Below are positions 39,619-50,708 of a DNA stretch of 64,000 nucleotides, one piece after another. Source of the DNA: Pyropia yezoensis. Lineage: Eukaryota > Rhodophyta > Bangiophyceae > Bangiales > Bangiaceae. Where the stretch lies: NCBI GenBank assembly GCA_009829735.1, contig CM020619.1, positions 10,654,375 through 10,718,374 on the forward strand. Direction: 5' to 3'. The notes beneath the pieces were generated by a model. That model was given only the letters and a program-made list of their open reading frames with translations. It had not been told where the DNA came from and ran no database searches. Made by a program: the position numbers and the translations under genes. Position 1 is the first letter of the stretch. Every line of letters begins with the position of its first letter.

Positions 39619-39729
39619 AAGCCGGCGGGGTCGAGACCCTGCTTTGTGCCTGCTGTGAGGGGGGGGAGGGGGGAGGAGAGGAAAGATGGTGGGGGTTGGT
39701 GCCCTTGGTGCGGGCGTCTTGCCGACCTG
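39619..39729. other. Short convergent gap
   Basis: 111 bp between the stops of the nuclease and signal peptidase genes; contains a G-rich run and no ORF. Confidence 0.5.
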
Positions 39730-40890
39730 TCAATGCCTGGTCCTTTGGTCTTCGTATTCATACCTGATCCATGTCAAGACCGGGTGCCAATCAAGTGCCC
39801 ATGGCTTTAAATAGGTATTTGTCAAACCGCTGAAAGGATGGCTGAGAGGTTGGTGTGCAAGCGAGCTGAAAGCGTGCTGGAGTGCAGTGGGCTGCCTCGG
39901 CTTCGCCGCCCGCGCGTCAGCGCCCCGCCGGGGATGGGCAGGGCGAGGCGGCCACATCCACGCCGCGGGCGGGCCAACCACATCCGCCACGGGCAGGAGC
40001 CCCCAGTAGCGGCTGTCGCAGCTGTGCGGCGCATTGTCGCCCAGGACGTACAGCTGGCCGGCGCTCACCGCCATGTGCGCGTCGGGAGGGGGGGCGCCGC
40101 CGTCGCCGCTGCCACCACCGCCGGAGCCGCGCCGTGACCGGCCAGCGGGTGGGGGCCCCGCCGTTGTCATGGCCGCACTGGCTGACGGATCCGCCACCGC
40201 CGCCGCCTCCGCTGCCGCTACCTCATACGCCGACTCTGCCACCACACTCGCCGGCTGCCGTGCGACACTGGCAGACACTGCAGCAGCAGCGGCTGCGGCG
40301 GGTGCCCCCCTTCCCCCGTCCAGCCGACACGCCCCCACCTCCCCCACGCGCACCCCATTTACTGACACCACCCCGGCTCGCACGTCAATCCTGTCTCCCG
40401 CAACCGCCACCAGCCACTTGACAAACGCGTTCTTGGTGTGGAGGACGGTGACATCTGCGGCGGCACGCTGCCGCAGCGCGGTAGGAGGGTGAAAGAGCAC
40501 GACCTCCCCAACGCGGGGGCCTTTGGGGGGGGGGCACCGTGGCCGCCCAACCGTCACCATCGCCTGCCGCGGTGGGCGTCGTGACGGATGGGGCAGCCGC
40601 CGTCCGGGCCGTCGGGGAAGGAACGCTTGACATGGCGGCGGCGGAAGCGACGGCGGCGGCAGCAGCAGTGGCGGGGGTGCCCGCCGGCCGGAGCCGCCGG
40701 ATGGACGGCTTTCCACCACCAGGGCGTCGCCCACGGCAACGGTGGGCTCCATGCTGGCAGAGTTCACCACATACACCGAGGAGATGGAGGGCCCCCCCAC
40801 GCCGATGGCCAAAAAGCTGGCCGCCAGCGCCAGCGTCACCCCCAGTGAGCACGCCTTGAGCGACAGCACCCGGCCGTTGGCCACGCCCAC
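39730..40890 (-). CDS. Type I (S26) signal peptidase, organellar IMP1-like
   Basis: 386 codons. After one membrane span (VTLALAASFLAIGV) come the family boxes: NSASMEPTVAVGD (Ser46), FVKWLVAVAGDRIDV (Lys158) and YVLGDNAPHSCDSRYWGLLP (GDN 284-286, DSR 292-294). The Ser/Lys dyad and DSR box define S26. WGLLPVADVVG followed by a WPP-like tail is closer to mitochondrial Imp1 than to LepB, but a plastid enzyme is not excluded. It removes targeting peptides at an organelle membrane. Two low-complexity inserts of about 60 and 90 residues are unusual. The frame opens with GTG directly after an in-frame stop; an ATG at 40904 lies in another frame, so the true start needs a frame fix or an upstream exon. 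Confidence 0.82.
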   Translation of the reverse strand: MGVANGRVLSLKACSLGVTLALAASFLAIGVGGPSISSVYVVNSASMEPTVAVGDALVVESRPSGGSGRRAPPPLLLPPPSLPPPPCQAFLPRRPGRRLPHPSRRPPRQAMVTVGRPRCPPPKGPRVGEVVLFHPPTALRQRAAADVTVLHTKNAFVKWLVAVAGDRIDVRAGVVSVNGVRVGEVGACRLDGGRGAPAAAAAAAVSASVARQPASVVAESAYEVAAAEAAAVADPSASAAMTTAGPPPAGRSRRGSGGGGSGDGGAPPPDAHMAVSAGQLYVLGDNAPHSCDSRYWGLLPVADVVGPPAAWMWPPRPAHPRRGADARAAKPRQPTALQHAFSSLAHQPLSHPFSGLTNTYLKPWALDWHPVLTWIRYEYEDQRTRH

Positions 40891-41526
40891 CTACACCGGC
40901 TCATAATTTCCCTCATCAGGACATGTAGAGCCCTAATCGTGCGAAAGGAGGGCGATTATGCGGCAGAAAGTCTCGACTTCTGCTCCGTGTTTCGATGTCG
41001 TGCGGGAAGAAGTGACTATTGCACCCTTTTCTCGACAACGATGCGACTCCGAGAAGGGGGCTACGGCAAATTCTTGCTTCTGCGTCCACTGCACGAGGTA
41101 CAAAGTACCGGGTGGTAAACCAACCCAGCACGAAAGTTAGCGAAGACCGTTATTTTTTCTCAATACGGAAGTGATTCCTATGGTCCGTTGCAGAAAAAAG
41201 ATACATCGAGGTTTTTCTCGGCTCGGGCCCGGGCAGGACAACGGCCGTGACGGGGTCCACGGCCGCTATGCTGACAGAAGGATCATAGAGGTCCTTGCGA
41301 ACTAATGAGGTCCTTGGGTCTCCTGGTTTGTGTACCGCTCTGAGGGACACCCTGAGTGGACCAGATGCTGACGAACCTGAAATGGGGCCTTTCTTTTCGC
41401 ATTGATTTGCACTGCTCGGGGGCTGATTCGGGCCCATGTCCTAATTGAGGCTTGGAAGGGGGGTAGTCGAGATAGGGGAGCTTCGCGGGGACAGCTGGAG
41501 GGCACTTTTTTCAGATTCTTTTTTCG
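40891..41526. other. Moderate-GC intergenic stretch, possible old mobile DNA
   Basis: GC is clearly lower than in neighbours. Minus-strand frames 40916-41131 and 41150-41437 have non-repetitive composition (for example YDPSVSIAAVDPVTAVVLPG) but no motif I know. Possibly decayed transposon. Confidence 0.3.
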
Positions 41527-41561
41527 CTCGCGAGACCTCGTGTATAAAATGGTCTCGCGAG
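41527..41561 (+). promoter_or_regulatory. TATA box framed by an 11-bp inverted repeat (TCTCGCGAGA type)
   Basis: CTCGCGAGACC (41527-41537) and GGTCTCGCGAG (41551-41561) are perfect inverted arms around TATAAAA (41543-41549). The right arm contains the full palindrome TCTCGCGAGA, a core-promoter element known in animals. No clear gene starts downstream. Confidence 0.55.
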
Positions 41562-43216
41562 AGGATATAGTTCCAACCAATGCGCTCGTGTGATTGGTCG
41601 ATGAGCAAGACTGGTGCTCATGCGTTAGTCATGCTTCGAGACCGTTAGCGTGCGCCCCGACGGTCCCCGATGAGGAAGCGGAGAGCGCTCTCTCGCCTTC
41701 TGGTTCCCTCTCATCGTCCTGCCCCTCCCGCCAGCCAGTGCCAAGCAACCCCTTCCACCCTTTCCTCCCGCCTGGCACGACAGGTCCATTGTTGGCGACT
41801 TAGGTGGTGCCAGCCTCGGTGCATCCAACGTGGCTCGGGGGATGGGGGGACGGGGTAACCAGGGAGAAGGTGCCGCCAGCCTCAACGTTAGATGAGCTGT
41901 GGTGGGCGTGCCAGGGTGAGGAAAACGCACCCCGGGCGTGTGGGCGAGGCGGGGGGAGGGGGATGATAATGGGAGGCAGACGGGAGGGAAAAAAAAAAAA
42001 AGCGGAACGCGACGGTCTGCATGGCTCTTGTGGTCTAGGGCCGGGGCGCAAAAGAAAATAGGGAAAAGAAGCGCCTGTTCTCTTTTGCGCGGGGGTGCGA
42101 GAGAGGGGGTAGTCTGCATGCATTGTGCGTTGCTCCGCCGCGCCCCACACTCCCGCCACCGATTTCCTGCACGAGACATTCTGGGATACCTTGCCTGGCA
42201 ATGACATCGTCGACAAGGCACCCATGACCGCCCTCCTTTACTATAGAAAAACAATCGTGCCGACGCCGGCGATTCACCCAGCGCTGGCGGCATCACCGCC
42301 CCTAACAACCCCACCAGCAACACCGCCACCACCTACGCTTCCCATCCCGTCACATAAATCACACCGCCCACGACCCCCCCCCCCCGCATACTGCCAACCT
42401 CTCCCCCCCTCTCCCAAACACGTGGCCGACCCCACCGTCAGAAAAAGCTCTCCGTCTCCACCGCCACCAACGCAAGCCCCCCACTCCACAGCCAAAGCTA
42501 CCAACACCCCCGTCGCCACGGATAACCCTGTCGCCACGGCCACACCCGTCGCCACGGCCACCCCCGTCGCCACCACCACCCCCGTCGCCACCGCCGTCGC
42601 CACCACCACGGCCGTCGCCACCGACGCCGCCGCCGCCGCCGTCGCCCCCGCCACCCCGTCGCCACCGCCACCCCAGTCGCCACCGCCGTCGCCTCCGCCA
42701 CGGCCGTCGCCCCCGCCACCGCGTCGCCACCGCCGTCGCCACCGCCACGGCCGTCGCCCCCGCCACCGCGTCGCCACCGCCGCCCCAGGCGCTACCGTCG
42801 CCACCGCCACGGCCGTCGCCACCGACGCCGCCGCCGTCACTGCCACCCCCGTCGCCACCGTCGCCACCGTCGCCGCCGTCGCCGACGCCGACCGCAGCAC
42901 CGGCGACACCCCTGGCGTGGCAACCGCGGCGGCCGTCAAAACCCTGCACACTTTCCCAAAAGCCTGACTAATGAGCGTGCACACCACACCCGAAAGGAGC
43001 CCACCATCAAGCAGGACCAGTCCATTACACCGGGGCAAATTCCCGAGGCACCTGATTGGCCGAGGGGTGTGGCCCGAACAACGCCGGAGAAGAAAGAAAA
43101 TAATGCTCGATGTATCTTTTTTGTGCAACGTACCATATCGTTTCCTTCATCTGTTAGGACATACACGAACAAGCACTAAATAACAAGTGACATGCTCCCG
43201 TTTTCAGCTTTCTCGA
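41562..43216. repeat. Intergenic with a CCGTCGCCACC minisatellite
   Basis: 42505-42900 is an array of GCCACC/GTCGCC-type units; the Pro-Val-Ala-Thr and Gly/Val/Ala frames across it are repeat translations. A-run at 41990-42001. No gene supported. Confidence 0.5.
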
Positions 43217-45692
43217 ACGATGTCGCCGTATCGCTGCTGGCCCAACCACATGGCGCCGTCCAACACCCTCTGCCTGCTCACGGCTGGTGCTAGTGTGGTG
43301 GGGCCTGCTCCCTCTACATCGCTATCGTACTCGACACAAAGGACGAGCGGCCTTCCCGGCACCCGCAAGGATCTGTCTGGGCAGGACGCAGCAGGCCGGG
43401 CGGCCGACGGGCTGTCTCGGCGGGCCGCAGCCGCTGTTGACATCGTTGCCCGTGGCCGCCGCGTAGCCGACGCGCCCCGCTGCCCGCCCCGGCCTGTCGA
43501 CGCCGCGCATGTCGGCTGCACCTCCCCCCCCTTCCCCCCAAAGCACCTGCTCGGACGCCGTCGGTGGGGCGACGCGGCGCCCGTCCCTCCCTACCACCGC
43601 CGACGGCGTCGTCACCTGCTCGTGTAATGGGAGCTTGTGCGCGGCGGTGCTGTTGGCGGTCACCCACGGCCTTTTGGTGGTCTTCCTGGAAGCGCACTCC
43701 GGCCTTGGCGGTGCCGCCGTCTCCTTCGCCCACCGCGGCAGGTACTCGTTTGACTCCGGCCTGCCGCTCTTTTCGGAGCTGTCGCCGTTGCCTGCATGGC
43801 GCCGTATGGGGGGAGTGGCAAGTCGCGTACCTGTGGCAAGCTGGCCACTCTTGTCTCGCGTGTGCGTCGCAGAGACATTGCTGCGGCTGCTGCCCTGGAC
43901 TCGGGGGGCGCTGACCCGCTGGCCCATTCCTCAACTACGCTGTCCGCGTGGGTGAAGACGCTACATATCGTTGGCATGAACTTCTACAGCTCCAGGTGGG
44001 GCTTGGGAGCAGAGGACCGGGGCCTGATGTCGTACGGCGTCTTCATCCCTCTCTACCTACGCATGCTCTTCTTCAAGATGGCCGACCTTACCGAGGACTC
44101 CTCATCTGAGCAGTGGCAGCAGCTCTGCAAGCGCTGCAAGACCCTCCTGGCGGCCGGCTTTATCGACCAAGAGACGCTGGCTGATGCCGTGTGCAACATG
44201 TTGTTGGACCTGGCAGGTCAGAATGCGCCTTTCCAGCCAGTCATCGCGCTGGTGGACGAGCTGCAGAAGGTAGCGGACTTTTTTTGTTGAATCAACTGAC
44301 GTTGGGGATTCATACCGCTCTGAGATCTGTCGGCTGATGGACACTGTCGGCGGCCATGCTGTGTTCTCGTCGGTAAGCTCTTTGCTGATGACGCGGGAAA
44401 GGAGTGCATCCAGGCGCTCTGTGAAGGAGCTGCTGCGCCTACCCCGCATCCCCGCCGTGGCCATCCTCCGAGACGCTCTGCGTCAGAACGCGGAGAGAGG
44501 GGTCTACCTTAGCTTCAACGGCACTGTGGCGACGTGGAGCTTTGTCGGAGTGGCCCCACCCGGCGCTGCCGTGCTTGCATCCCGAGGTTTGGCTGCACTA
44601 GCGTGCTTAGTCGGTGACAACGTGCGGTTTGCGACCTTCCTGGCTTTGCACATGACAACGGCGGAGGCCCAGACGGGTGAGGTGTGGGACGTGATTGCCT
44701 CTGCAGCTGATCGCGTTGGCTTGCCGGGTCTTGACCTCTGGGCTCAGCCCTACAGCCCGTCTGTCCTGGCGCACGTCTTGCTGAGCAAGCAGGTATTGTC
44801 CGAGGACCAAGTGCTGGACGCGGCCGGCCGCACTCTGGGCTCAACCTGGGGCACCCTGCAGCTGCGTGGCCACGTCCAGTCTGTTGGAGGCGAGCAGTTT
44901 GTGCCGGAGCTACCACTTTTTGTGGTGTGGTCCTTGCTCGGGGTGCCCGCTAAGCTGGAGAACGCCTTCATTTACCGGTCTATCGGCAAGATGCTGCAAT
45001 GGCGGTCGTCTGTCTTGTCGTGGTGCGGTTGGGAGCTGTTCTACCCTTGCTGTTTGATGGCGCTTGACAATGCCCGCGTCCTCGTCTACATGAGCTCCTT
45101 CACATCATCCTTGGCGGCGCTCTTCCCGACTTCTTCATTCATTGGACGTGGGCTTCTTCTGACGAGTGAGGCCATTGAGGCTGCGCAGCCTCGGCACAAC
45201 CTGCAGATCACTACCCTTCAACGCCTCATGGACGGCTTTATTGCCGGTGACGGTCGTCTTGTCAACTACGTTTGGCGGCTCAACCAGGAGGCGCCTGCTA
45301 TCGAAGCTGCCGTTGTGTACACCACGGCCGATGGGGAGCAGGTCCTTCTTTGCTTGCAGCTCAAATTCTCCCGTGCAGAGGCAGGGACGTCCACGACCTG
45401 GTCGCTGTGCTCCGACTGGGTCAAGGCCATGCGGGACCGCTGTGCTCAAGCGGCGGGCGAAGCCTGGCCCTGCGTGACGCAGCGGGTTGCCTTCTTGGTC
45501 GTTGCTCGTCGTGCCCGCGGAGCTGGTCTCCCACGCGAGCAGGGAGCCAACACTCCGTGGATGGACAATGCCCTTGTGCTCTGCTGGGAAGACTTGGAGG
45601 CCCACCTCGGCAGCTTCCTCTTTGGCCTCGCAAATCACGCGGAGACGCTGTTTGAAGCTGAGATCGTGGAGGTTGGCCATCAAGAGCACTAA
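43217..45692 (+). CDS. Crinkler-type effector: P-loop NTPase plus REase-like nuclease domain, frame breaks
   Basis: The solid part is 43796-45692. It has Walker A GGSGKS (43808-43825), an arginine/aromatic helical region (FIPLYLRMLFFKMADL) and Walker B ALVDELQK (ending 44269), the arrangement of Crinkler (CRN) NTPase domains. The C-terminus has a restriction-endonuclease-like strand pair VVYTTADGEQVLLCLQLKFS, where Q.K serves as the PD-(D/E)XK core, then a Trp-rich end. The frame switches once after Walker B, either in a T7 run (44279-44285) or by a 55-nt intron (44270-44324). Upstream, two further frames from the ATG near 43220 look coding but need two more switches, so the N-terminus is unsure. 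In other eukaryotes CRN proteins act in the nucleus as secreted effectors or in conflict. A CRN kinase gene follows beyond the inserted Harbinger. Confidence 0.62.
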
Positions 45693-46328
45693 TGGACGCT
45701 GTGGGCGAGCTTCTTCTCGGCTGGTCCGCATGTACGCTTGAGATGGGGATGTGGTCCTTGTTTCATGAACATCATTATGCTTGCAGACGTACACAGATTA
45801 TGTCGTTATCTATATGCGTCCGGGAAGAGCGGGAAGCAAAATAGAGAATAGAAGTGGACTCGAGGAAGTTGCCACCCGCCAGTAGGCGGCCAAGGCAGAA
45901 GCAGTGGAGACGCCGGGGAGCGGTAGCGAAGTTCTTGGATCAGAGGTAGGGCATGTGGGTGCTCTTGCCTTGATCCATTCCAGTGGCAGACGCAGCGCTC
46001 TCAGACAGCGTGGGAGATCAGCATCCTTATCTGAGTAAATGGCTGTGCTCAGTCGGACGAGATGGCGGCGGCCGCTTGCGGGGTGGTCCACTGGCTGGAT
46101 CGGGCGGGGAACACTCCTTCACCACTCGCCTCTCCCCAACCTGACCCCGGCGTCACGCGAAACGCCGGCCACTCGACCCCGACCCTCCAGAGTCCCACTA
46201 CAGGCGCTCATCTGCGCGCCCACCCCAACGTTCACCGACCAGCCGTGTCACGCCTGCACGCCGCCCAAAATCAGGCGTGCACCAAAACCCTACCCAACCC
46301 TATCCTGAGGGGGGGTCTCTCACACTAA
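45693..46328. other. Intergenic up to the Harbinger insertion
   Basis: Holds the 3' flank of the Crinkler NTPase gene. No ORF I can support; the Harbinger TAA target duplication is at 46326-46328. Confidence 0.4.
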
Positions 46329-46355
46329 GAGCACAACCAGCCACGTCCATCCCAA
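46329..46355 (+). repeat. Left TIR of the Harbinger element
   Basis: Starts GAGCACAACCAGCCACGT directly after TAA. Confidence 0.88.
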
Positions 46356-48294
46356 TGCCCCAAGTATTCATTCTAGGATTTCTCATATGGCACGTGGCGG
46401 CATGCGAGTGGAGTGCCCATTTTGATATCTCCTTCCCCAACCGATTCGGATGGACTTGCGTAGAGCAGCTGTTTCCGAGGGTAAATGATTGGGTCTTGAC
46501 ACACACAGCGACGTGCCATCTATTTTCCAATTTCAGAAATACTCTTTTGTTGTTGGACAGTGGCCTCTCGGTCTGGTGAGATGATGGGAAGAGGGGTCGC
46601 AATCGACCGGCAAATGTGGAGCGACCGTCACTCATTGTGGGCAATTTTACACAATATGGAAGCGATCATGGGCGGTCGTGGTGTATCTCGAGCGATCTTG
46701 GATGGTCCAGGAGCGGTCGTCGCTGGTCAATTTTCTTGAAACGGGGGCCGCCGCGTGCCACGTCGCGGTTCTATGATACCATCTCGCTCTGGGAGGGTGC
46801 ACATTGCATGTCCAGAGTTGCATCGTCCAATCGTATTACGCTATTGCTGTGGCGTGCAGACACTGTGGCCGTTGGGAGCACCGCGCGCCCTCGGCGCGAG
46901 ACCCGCCGAGGCTCTCACTAGATGAAGGGGTGCAGTTGTCCGTGCCACTCTCCCACTCCCCAGCAGGGCGCGCCCTACGTTTTCGCTCGACGTGGTCCAC
47001 CAGATGGGTGCTGTCCCGCACGAAGCGCAAAGGCCAGCTGTCAGCACCTGAGCGGACGTGTGCCGGCGTCATCCCGCCTCGCCGCGCCGAGCCCTGCAGC
47101 CCCGGCTATGCCTGGCGGGGGGGGAAGGCCGAAGACCCAGCAGCAATGCCCGGCCACCATGGTGGCGCCTGCCGGAGCGTCGGGGGTCGTTTTGACCCGC
47201 GCCACAGACCAGCCCTCCAATAGGGTTGCTGGGTACATCGGCGGGCGCGCCCGACCGCCACCACAGAGAGGAGGGCGCGCGGCTGACCGGTTTGGGGCTT
47301 CGCGGCCACCTTCTGGGAATGCTATGGGGGGGGTGGTTCCCGCAACCATTCTCTCGGATCGCATGCGGTGGGGGGGGGAACAGCGGTGGTTACTCTGGGC
47401 TTTCGCGCGGGCTTTCGCGCGGGTAGTGTGAGGCCTGGCAGCCGTCGCCCCCTCCCACGTGCCGTTGCGTTGCAGGGGGTGCGACGGGCCCCCCCCTCTG
47501 GCAACACCTCAGTGGGGAGGGCCGAGGGGGAATGCGGCGCCCCCCCCCCCCCCCCCAGCTTCCCTGATTGGGGGGGGCTGAAAAGGTGGGCGGCGCCCCC
47601 CCCGCGGTACCACCCGATTTGGGGGGTAGGACAACAGCTCCCCCTTTTGAGGAGGGGGGACAGCAGCTCTCGCTTTTGGGTCGGTGCTGTGGGAAGGAGG
47701 CGGGGCGACCCCCCCTTCCAAACCGCGTTTTGGGGGGGGTGGGCTTGTTGCCCCCCCCCTGCAATGTGTTCTGGGGGGGGTGGGTTGTGTCGGGGCGGGC
47801 TGCAACCCCCCTCGGATCGCCCTTCGAGGAGGGGGGGTGGTCGCACCCCCTCCTACGGGGCGGCTAGGGGGGTTGATTCACCCCGCCTGGATCTTTTTCT
47901 GGGCGGGGGGGGTTGCAACCCCCCCCAGGTCGCCCCCTGAGGAGGGGGGGTGGTCGCACCCCCTCCTGGGGGGCGTCTAGGGGGGTTCATTCACCCCGCC
48001 TGGACCACTTTCTGGGCGGGGGGGGTTGCAACCCCCCCCGGATCGCTCTTTGAGGAGGGGCGGGGGGGGCAACCCTCCTCGACTGGGAGTTTTTGGCTGT
48101 TACCTGGGCGGGAAACCTACCGCCCGGCCCGCCGCCGGCCGTCGTCGTGGCCATCTTCTTCCCGCCCCCTCCCCCCGACCCGCGCGCGCTCTCTGTTTCG
48201 CGCCGGCGGCCCGCTCTGCGTCCGCATTTGGGCGGCCCGCGCTGGGCTCCCCGCGCGCGGGTGGCGCCAACCTCTCCCGCCCCCACCACGCACC
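46356..48294. other. Left non-coding arm of the Harbinger element
   Basis: First 300 bp are moderate GC with GCGATC/GGTCG-rich repeats (46617-46720); from 47300 it is G/C-run rich. Contains the 113-bp tandem repeat. No ORF is supported. Confidence 0.45.
47790..48065. repeat. 113-bp tandem repeat, about 2.4 copies
   Basis: TGGTCGCACCCCCTCCT recurs at 47838 and 47951, and blocks CACCCCGCCTGGA, TTTCTGGGCGGGG and TTGCAACCCCCC recur in the same order at the same spacing. Third copy is partial. Confidence 0.75.
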
Positions 48295-48872
48295 ATGACG
48301 CACCGATACGACGGGTCGCAGCACCGTGCCGGCAGCGGCAAGCGGCCGCTGCGCGACTTCCGCGGCCCGTACCCCGATGAGTGGGACCGCTGGGGGGGGC
48401 CCCCGCCACACCCCCCCTGCTCCTGCCACTGCCACAACGGCTACGAGTGCCCTTGTCTGGCAACGGCGCGCTCTCGCTGGCCTTCTTCAGGCGGCGGGCC
48501 GGCCCACCCTCGCCCCTCCCCGGCACACCAGCACTCACCGCCGTGGGCGCCTGCCCGTCGCCACCTGCCTGAGCAAGAGCGCGAGCGCACGGGGGACCGA
48601 CGCCCTCAGCCGTACTACGAGGACACTGGTGACGACCACGGCTGGGCGCTGCCCCTTCCCCACGACGAGTACCTGCCAAGCCCTCCTCGCCCGCGCAACC
48701 GTGATCGCGGCTGGTGGTCGCCACCCGCCCACCGTCAAGCGGGTGGGCCATCCCACTACGGCCCGCCCTACCCGCGCCCTCATCGCCCTCCGCCGCAGCA
48801 GCGGTTTGGCGGCCGACTCGACGACGGCCGAGACTACGACCCTCGCCACCCGCCTCCTCCGCGGCCGTTTTT

Positions 48873-48944
<72 letters not shown>

Positions 48945-49050
48945 TCATCCTCGCGGCCCTCCGCCTCCCAAGAACGGCCGTGGGGGTGACGGCGACGATC
49001 GCCCTCGCCGCCAGGACCGGAGGCCTTCCCGCCCCCCTCCCCGCTACTGA
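48295..49050 (+). CDS. Pro/Arg-rich ORF of the Harbinger element, 10 nt before the SANT ORF
   Basis: 251 residues from an ATG with strong context (CACCATGACG). It is rich in Pro, Arg, Gly and His, has a Cys cluster (CSCHCHNGYECPC) and a proline run coded by (CCG)n at 48880-48948. The stop at 49048-49050 is only 10 nt before the next ATG. It may be an independent ORF, an upstream ORF, or an N-terminal part split off by an indel in the (CCG)n run. No known domain. Confidence 0.4.
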
Positions 49051-49060
49051 CGCCTCCACG

Positions 49061-50539
49061 ATGGGCTCTCAGCGGGGCTGGACCAAGGAGGAGTTGTCGC
49101 TGCTGTGTGAGGCGTTTTTGGCTGTGAGCAACGACCCCATCAAGGGGACCGACCAGAGGAGTGCTGAGTTCTGGGCGGCTGTGACGGAGGCGTACGACGA
49201 GGCGGTGACGGGCTCTGAGGTGTATGTGAAGCGCACGGTGAGTGCTGTGAAGAAGATGTTGGACAAGGCCAAGAAGGGGGTCAGCGCATTTGCCTCTTCC
49301 TGGCTAGCTGTGCAGCGAATGGACCTGACCGGTAACCCTGACGAGACGGCAATGATCATGGGGGCCTTGGCCCACAGCAAGGGCCATCCTGTGTACCAGG
49401 CCATCCAGGCCCACCAGCGGCGCTTGGACGGGTCTGCCACGGCGGCGGACAAGCGGAAGAGATACCACCTGGAGAAATGGGTGCCCTGCTGGAAGGTCAT
49501 GCGCAACTACGACAAGTGGAGCGGTGCCGCGGGGGCTCTTGCCGCCGGGCTTTTTGCTGTTGAAGACGACGACGACGACAGCGACAGCGACGACGACGAC
49601 TCGGAAGGGGACCCTGAGGGAGCTGGTTCGGGTGGTGGGCGGGCTGGTCCTGCTGGTGGCGCTGCAGGCTCTGGCCGCGCCTCTGATGGTGGCCCTTCTG
49701 GTGGGGGCCGCGCGGGTGGTGCTGGGGGTGCGGGTGGTGCTGCTGCTGGGGCGGCCGGTAAGTCGCGCGCCGGCCGCCCGTTCGAGCGCCGTCCCATTGG
49801 CAGCAAGGCCGCAAAGCGGCAGAAGGCCGAGGAGCTGAGCATGTCCAAGCAGATGAAGGCAAGCACGGCTGCGCTGCAGGCGATCGCCAACGCGTCGAAG
49901 GAGCGGTCCTCCATCCTCCTTTTCAATCTACCTGAGATGCGCTTTACTGAAGAGGCTAAGATTTTTCGTAAGGCCAAGGCGCGTGCGGCGCTGGTGGCAG
50001 CGGGCATCTCTCTGGAGCCCAACGACGCCGGCGCTTCGTCAGCAGTGACAGCTGCCACTACGACTGGACCCCAAGTGCACGAGATCCTGGACGACGATGA
50101 CTGGGAGCGGCCGCCCCCCCCCCCTCCTGAGGCCCCACCTGTCGTGGTCGCACCAGGACCGCCCTCCACCAGTGCTGTTGGACCTGATGGACCTGTTGTG
50201 GTGGCGCCGCCCCCGGATGGACCTGTTGCGGGGGCGCCGCCGCCTGATGGACCTGTTGTGGCGGCGCCACCGCCCTCTGCAGCTCCTACCGTGCCTGTAG
50301 CTGCTGCAGCGGCCGCTGCTCGGCCTTCTCGCCGAGCTCCTGCCCCCAACCGAAAGAAGCGGTCACGTGGCACGGTGTCCCAGCTGAGCAAAGCTGCCGC
50401 CGCAGCCAAACGCCTCAATACCACGCTGCACACTACCATACCTCTCTGTGACTCGGAGAGCGAGGCTCCTTCTGGCCCGCCCCCTGAGCTGAACGACATG
50501 TCGTCTGAGTCGTCCTCGAGCGGCTCGGATAGTGGCTAG
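49061..50539 (+). CDS. SANT/NAM-associated-like DNA-binding partner of the Harbinger transposase
   Basis: 492 residues from the ATG at 49061. The first 150 residues form a Myb/SANT-trihelix-like domain opening GWTKEELSLLCEAFLAVSND, with FWAAVTEAYDEA, and WLAVQRMDL and KWVPCWKVMRNYDKW further on. This is the pattern of plant-type proteins with a NAM-associated C-terminal domain used by PIF/Harbinger ORFs. An acidic run (EDDDDDSDSDDDD), a Gly/Ala linker, a basic patch (KAAKRQKAEEL) and a helix LFNLPEMRFTEEAKIF follow, then a Pro-rich tail with three PDGPV repeats and a second basic patch. It should bind element ends and help bring the transposase into the nucleus. Confidence 0.78.
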   Translation: MGSQRGWTKEELSLLCEAFLAVSNDPIKGTDQRSAEFWAAVTEAYDEAVTGSEVYVKRTVSAVKKMLDKAKKGVSAFASSWLAVQRMDLTGNPDETAMIMGALAHSKGHPVYQAIQAHQRRLDGSATAADKRKRYHLEKWVPCWKVMRNYDKWSGAAGALAAGLFAVEDDDDDSDSDDDDSEGDPEGAGSGGGRAGPAGGAAGSGRASDGGPSGGGRAGGAGGAGGAAAGAAGKSRAGRPFERRPIGSKAAKRQKAEELSMSKQMKASTAALQAIANASKERSSILLFNLPEMRFTEEAKIFRKAKARAALVAAGISLEPNDAGASSAVTAATTTGPQVHEILDDDDWERPPPPPPEAPPVVVAPGPPSTSAVGPDGPVVVAPPPDGPVAGAPPPDGPVVAAPPPSAAPTVPVAAAAAAARPSRRAPAPNRKKRSRGTVSQLSKAAAAAKRLNTTLHTTIPLCDSESEAPSGPPPELNDMSSESSSSGSDSG

Positions 50540-50661
50540 TGCCACGCTTGCTTTTGCTTTTCTTTTTGCTTTGTTTGATACTGCTGGCAATGGATGCGTT
50601 GTACCTGTTGGACCTGAAGGATATGTAGCGGTCGCAGTACCTGTGCCCGTAGTTGTGGATC

Positions 50662-50708
50662 AGCAAAGGTTTTTTTTTTCCCCATTCGGCAGGGGCTTTT
50701 TTTTTCCT
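50662..50708 (+). terminator. Shared 3'-end motif, copy 1 (after SANT ORF)
   Basis: AGCAAAGG, then T10, CCCC, a short GGCAGGGGC core and a second T10. About 90% identical to the inverted copy at 51431-51479. Each copy lies 35-125 nt after a stop codon, so a role in 3'-end formation or mRNA control is inferred. Confidence 0.5.

Noticed and set aside
42125..42967. Pro-Val-Ala-Thr repeat protein
   Set aside because: Encoded by a GTCGCCACC minisatellite; the opposite strand gives an equally long frame.
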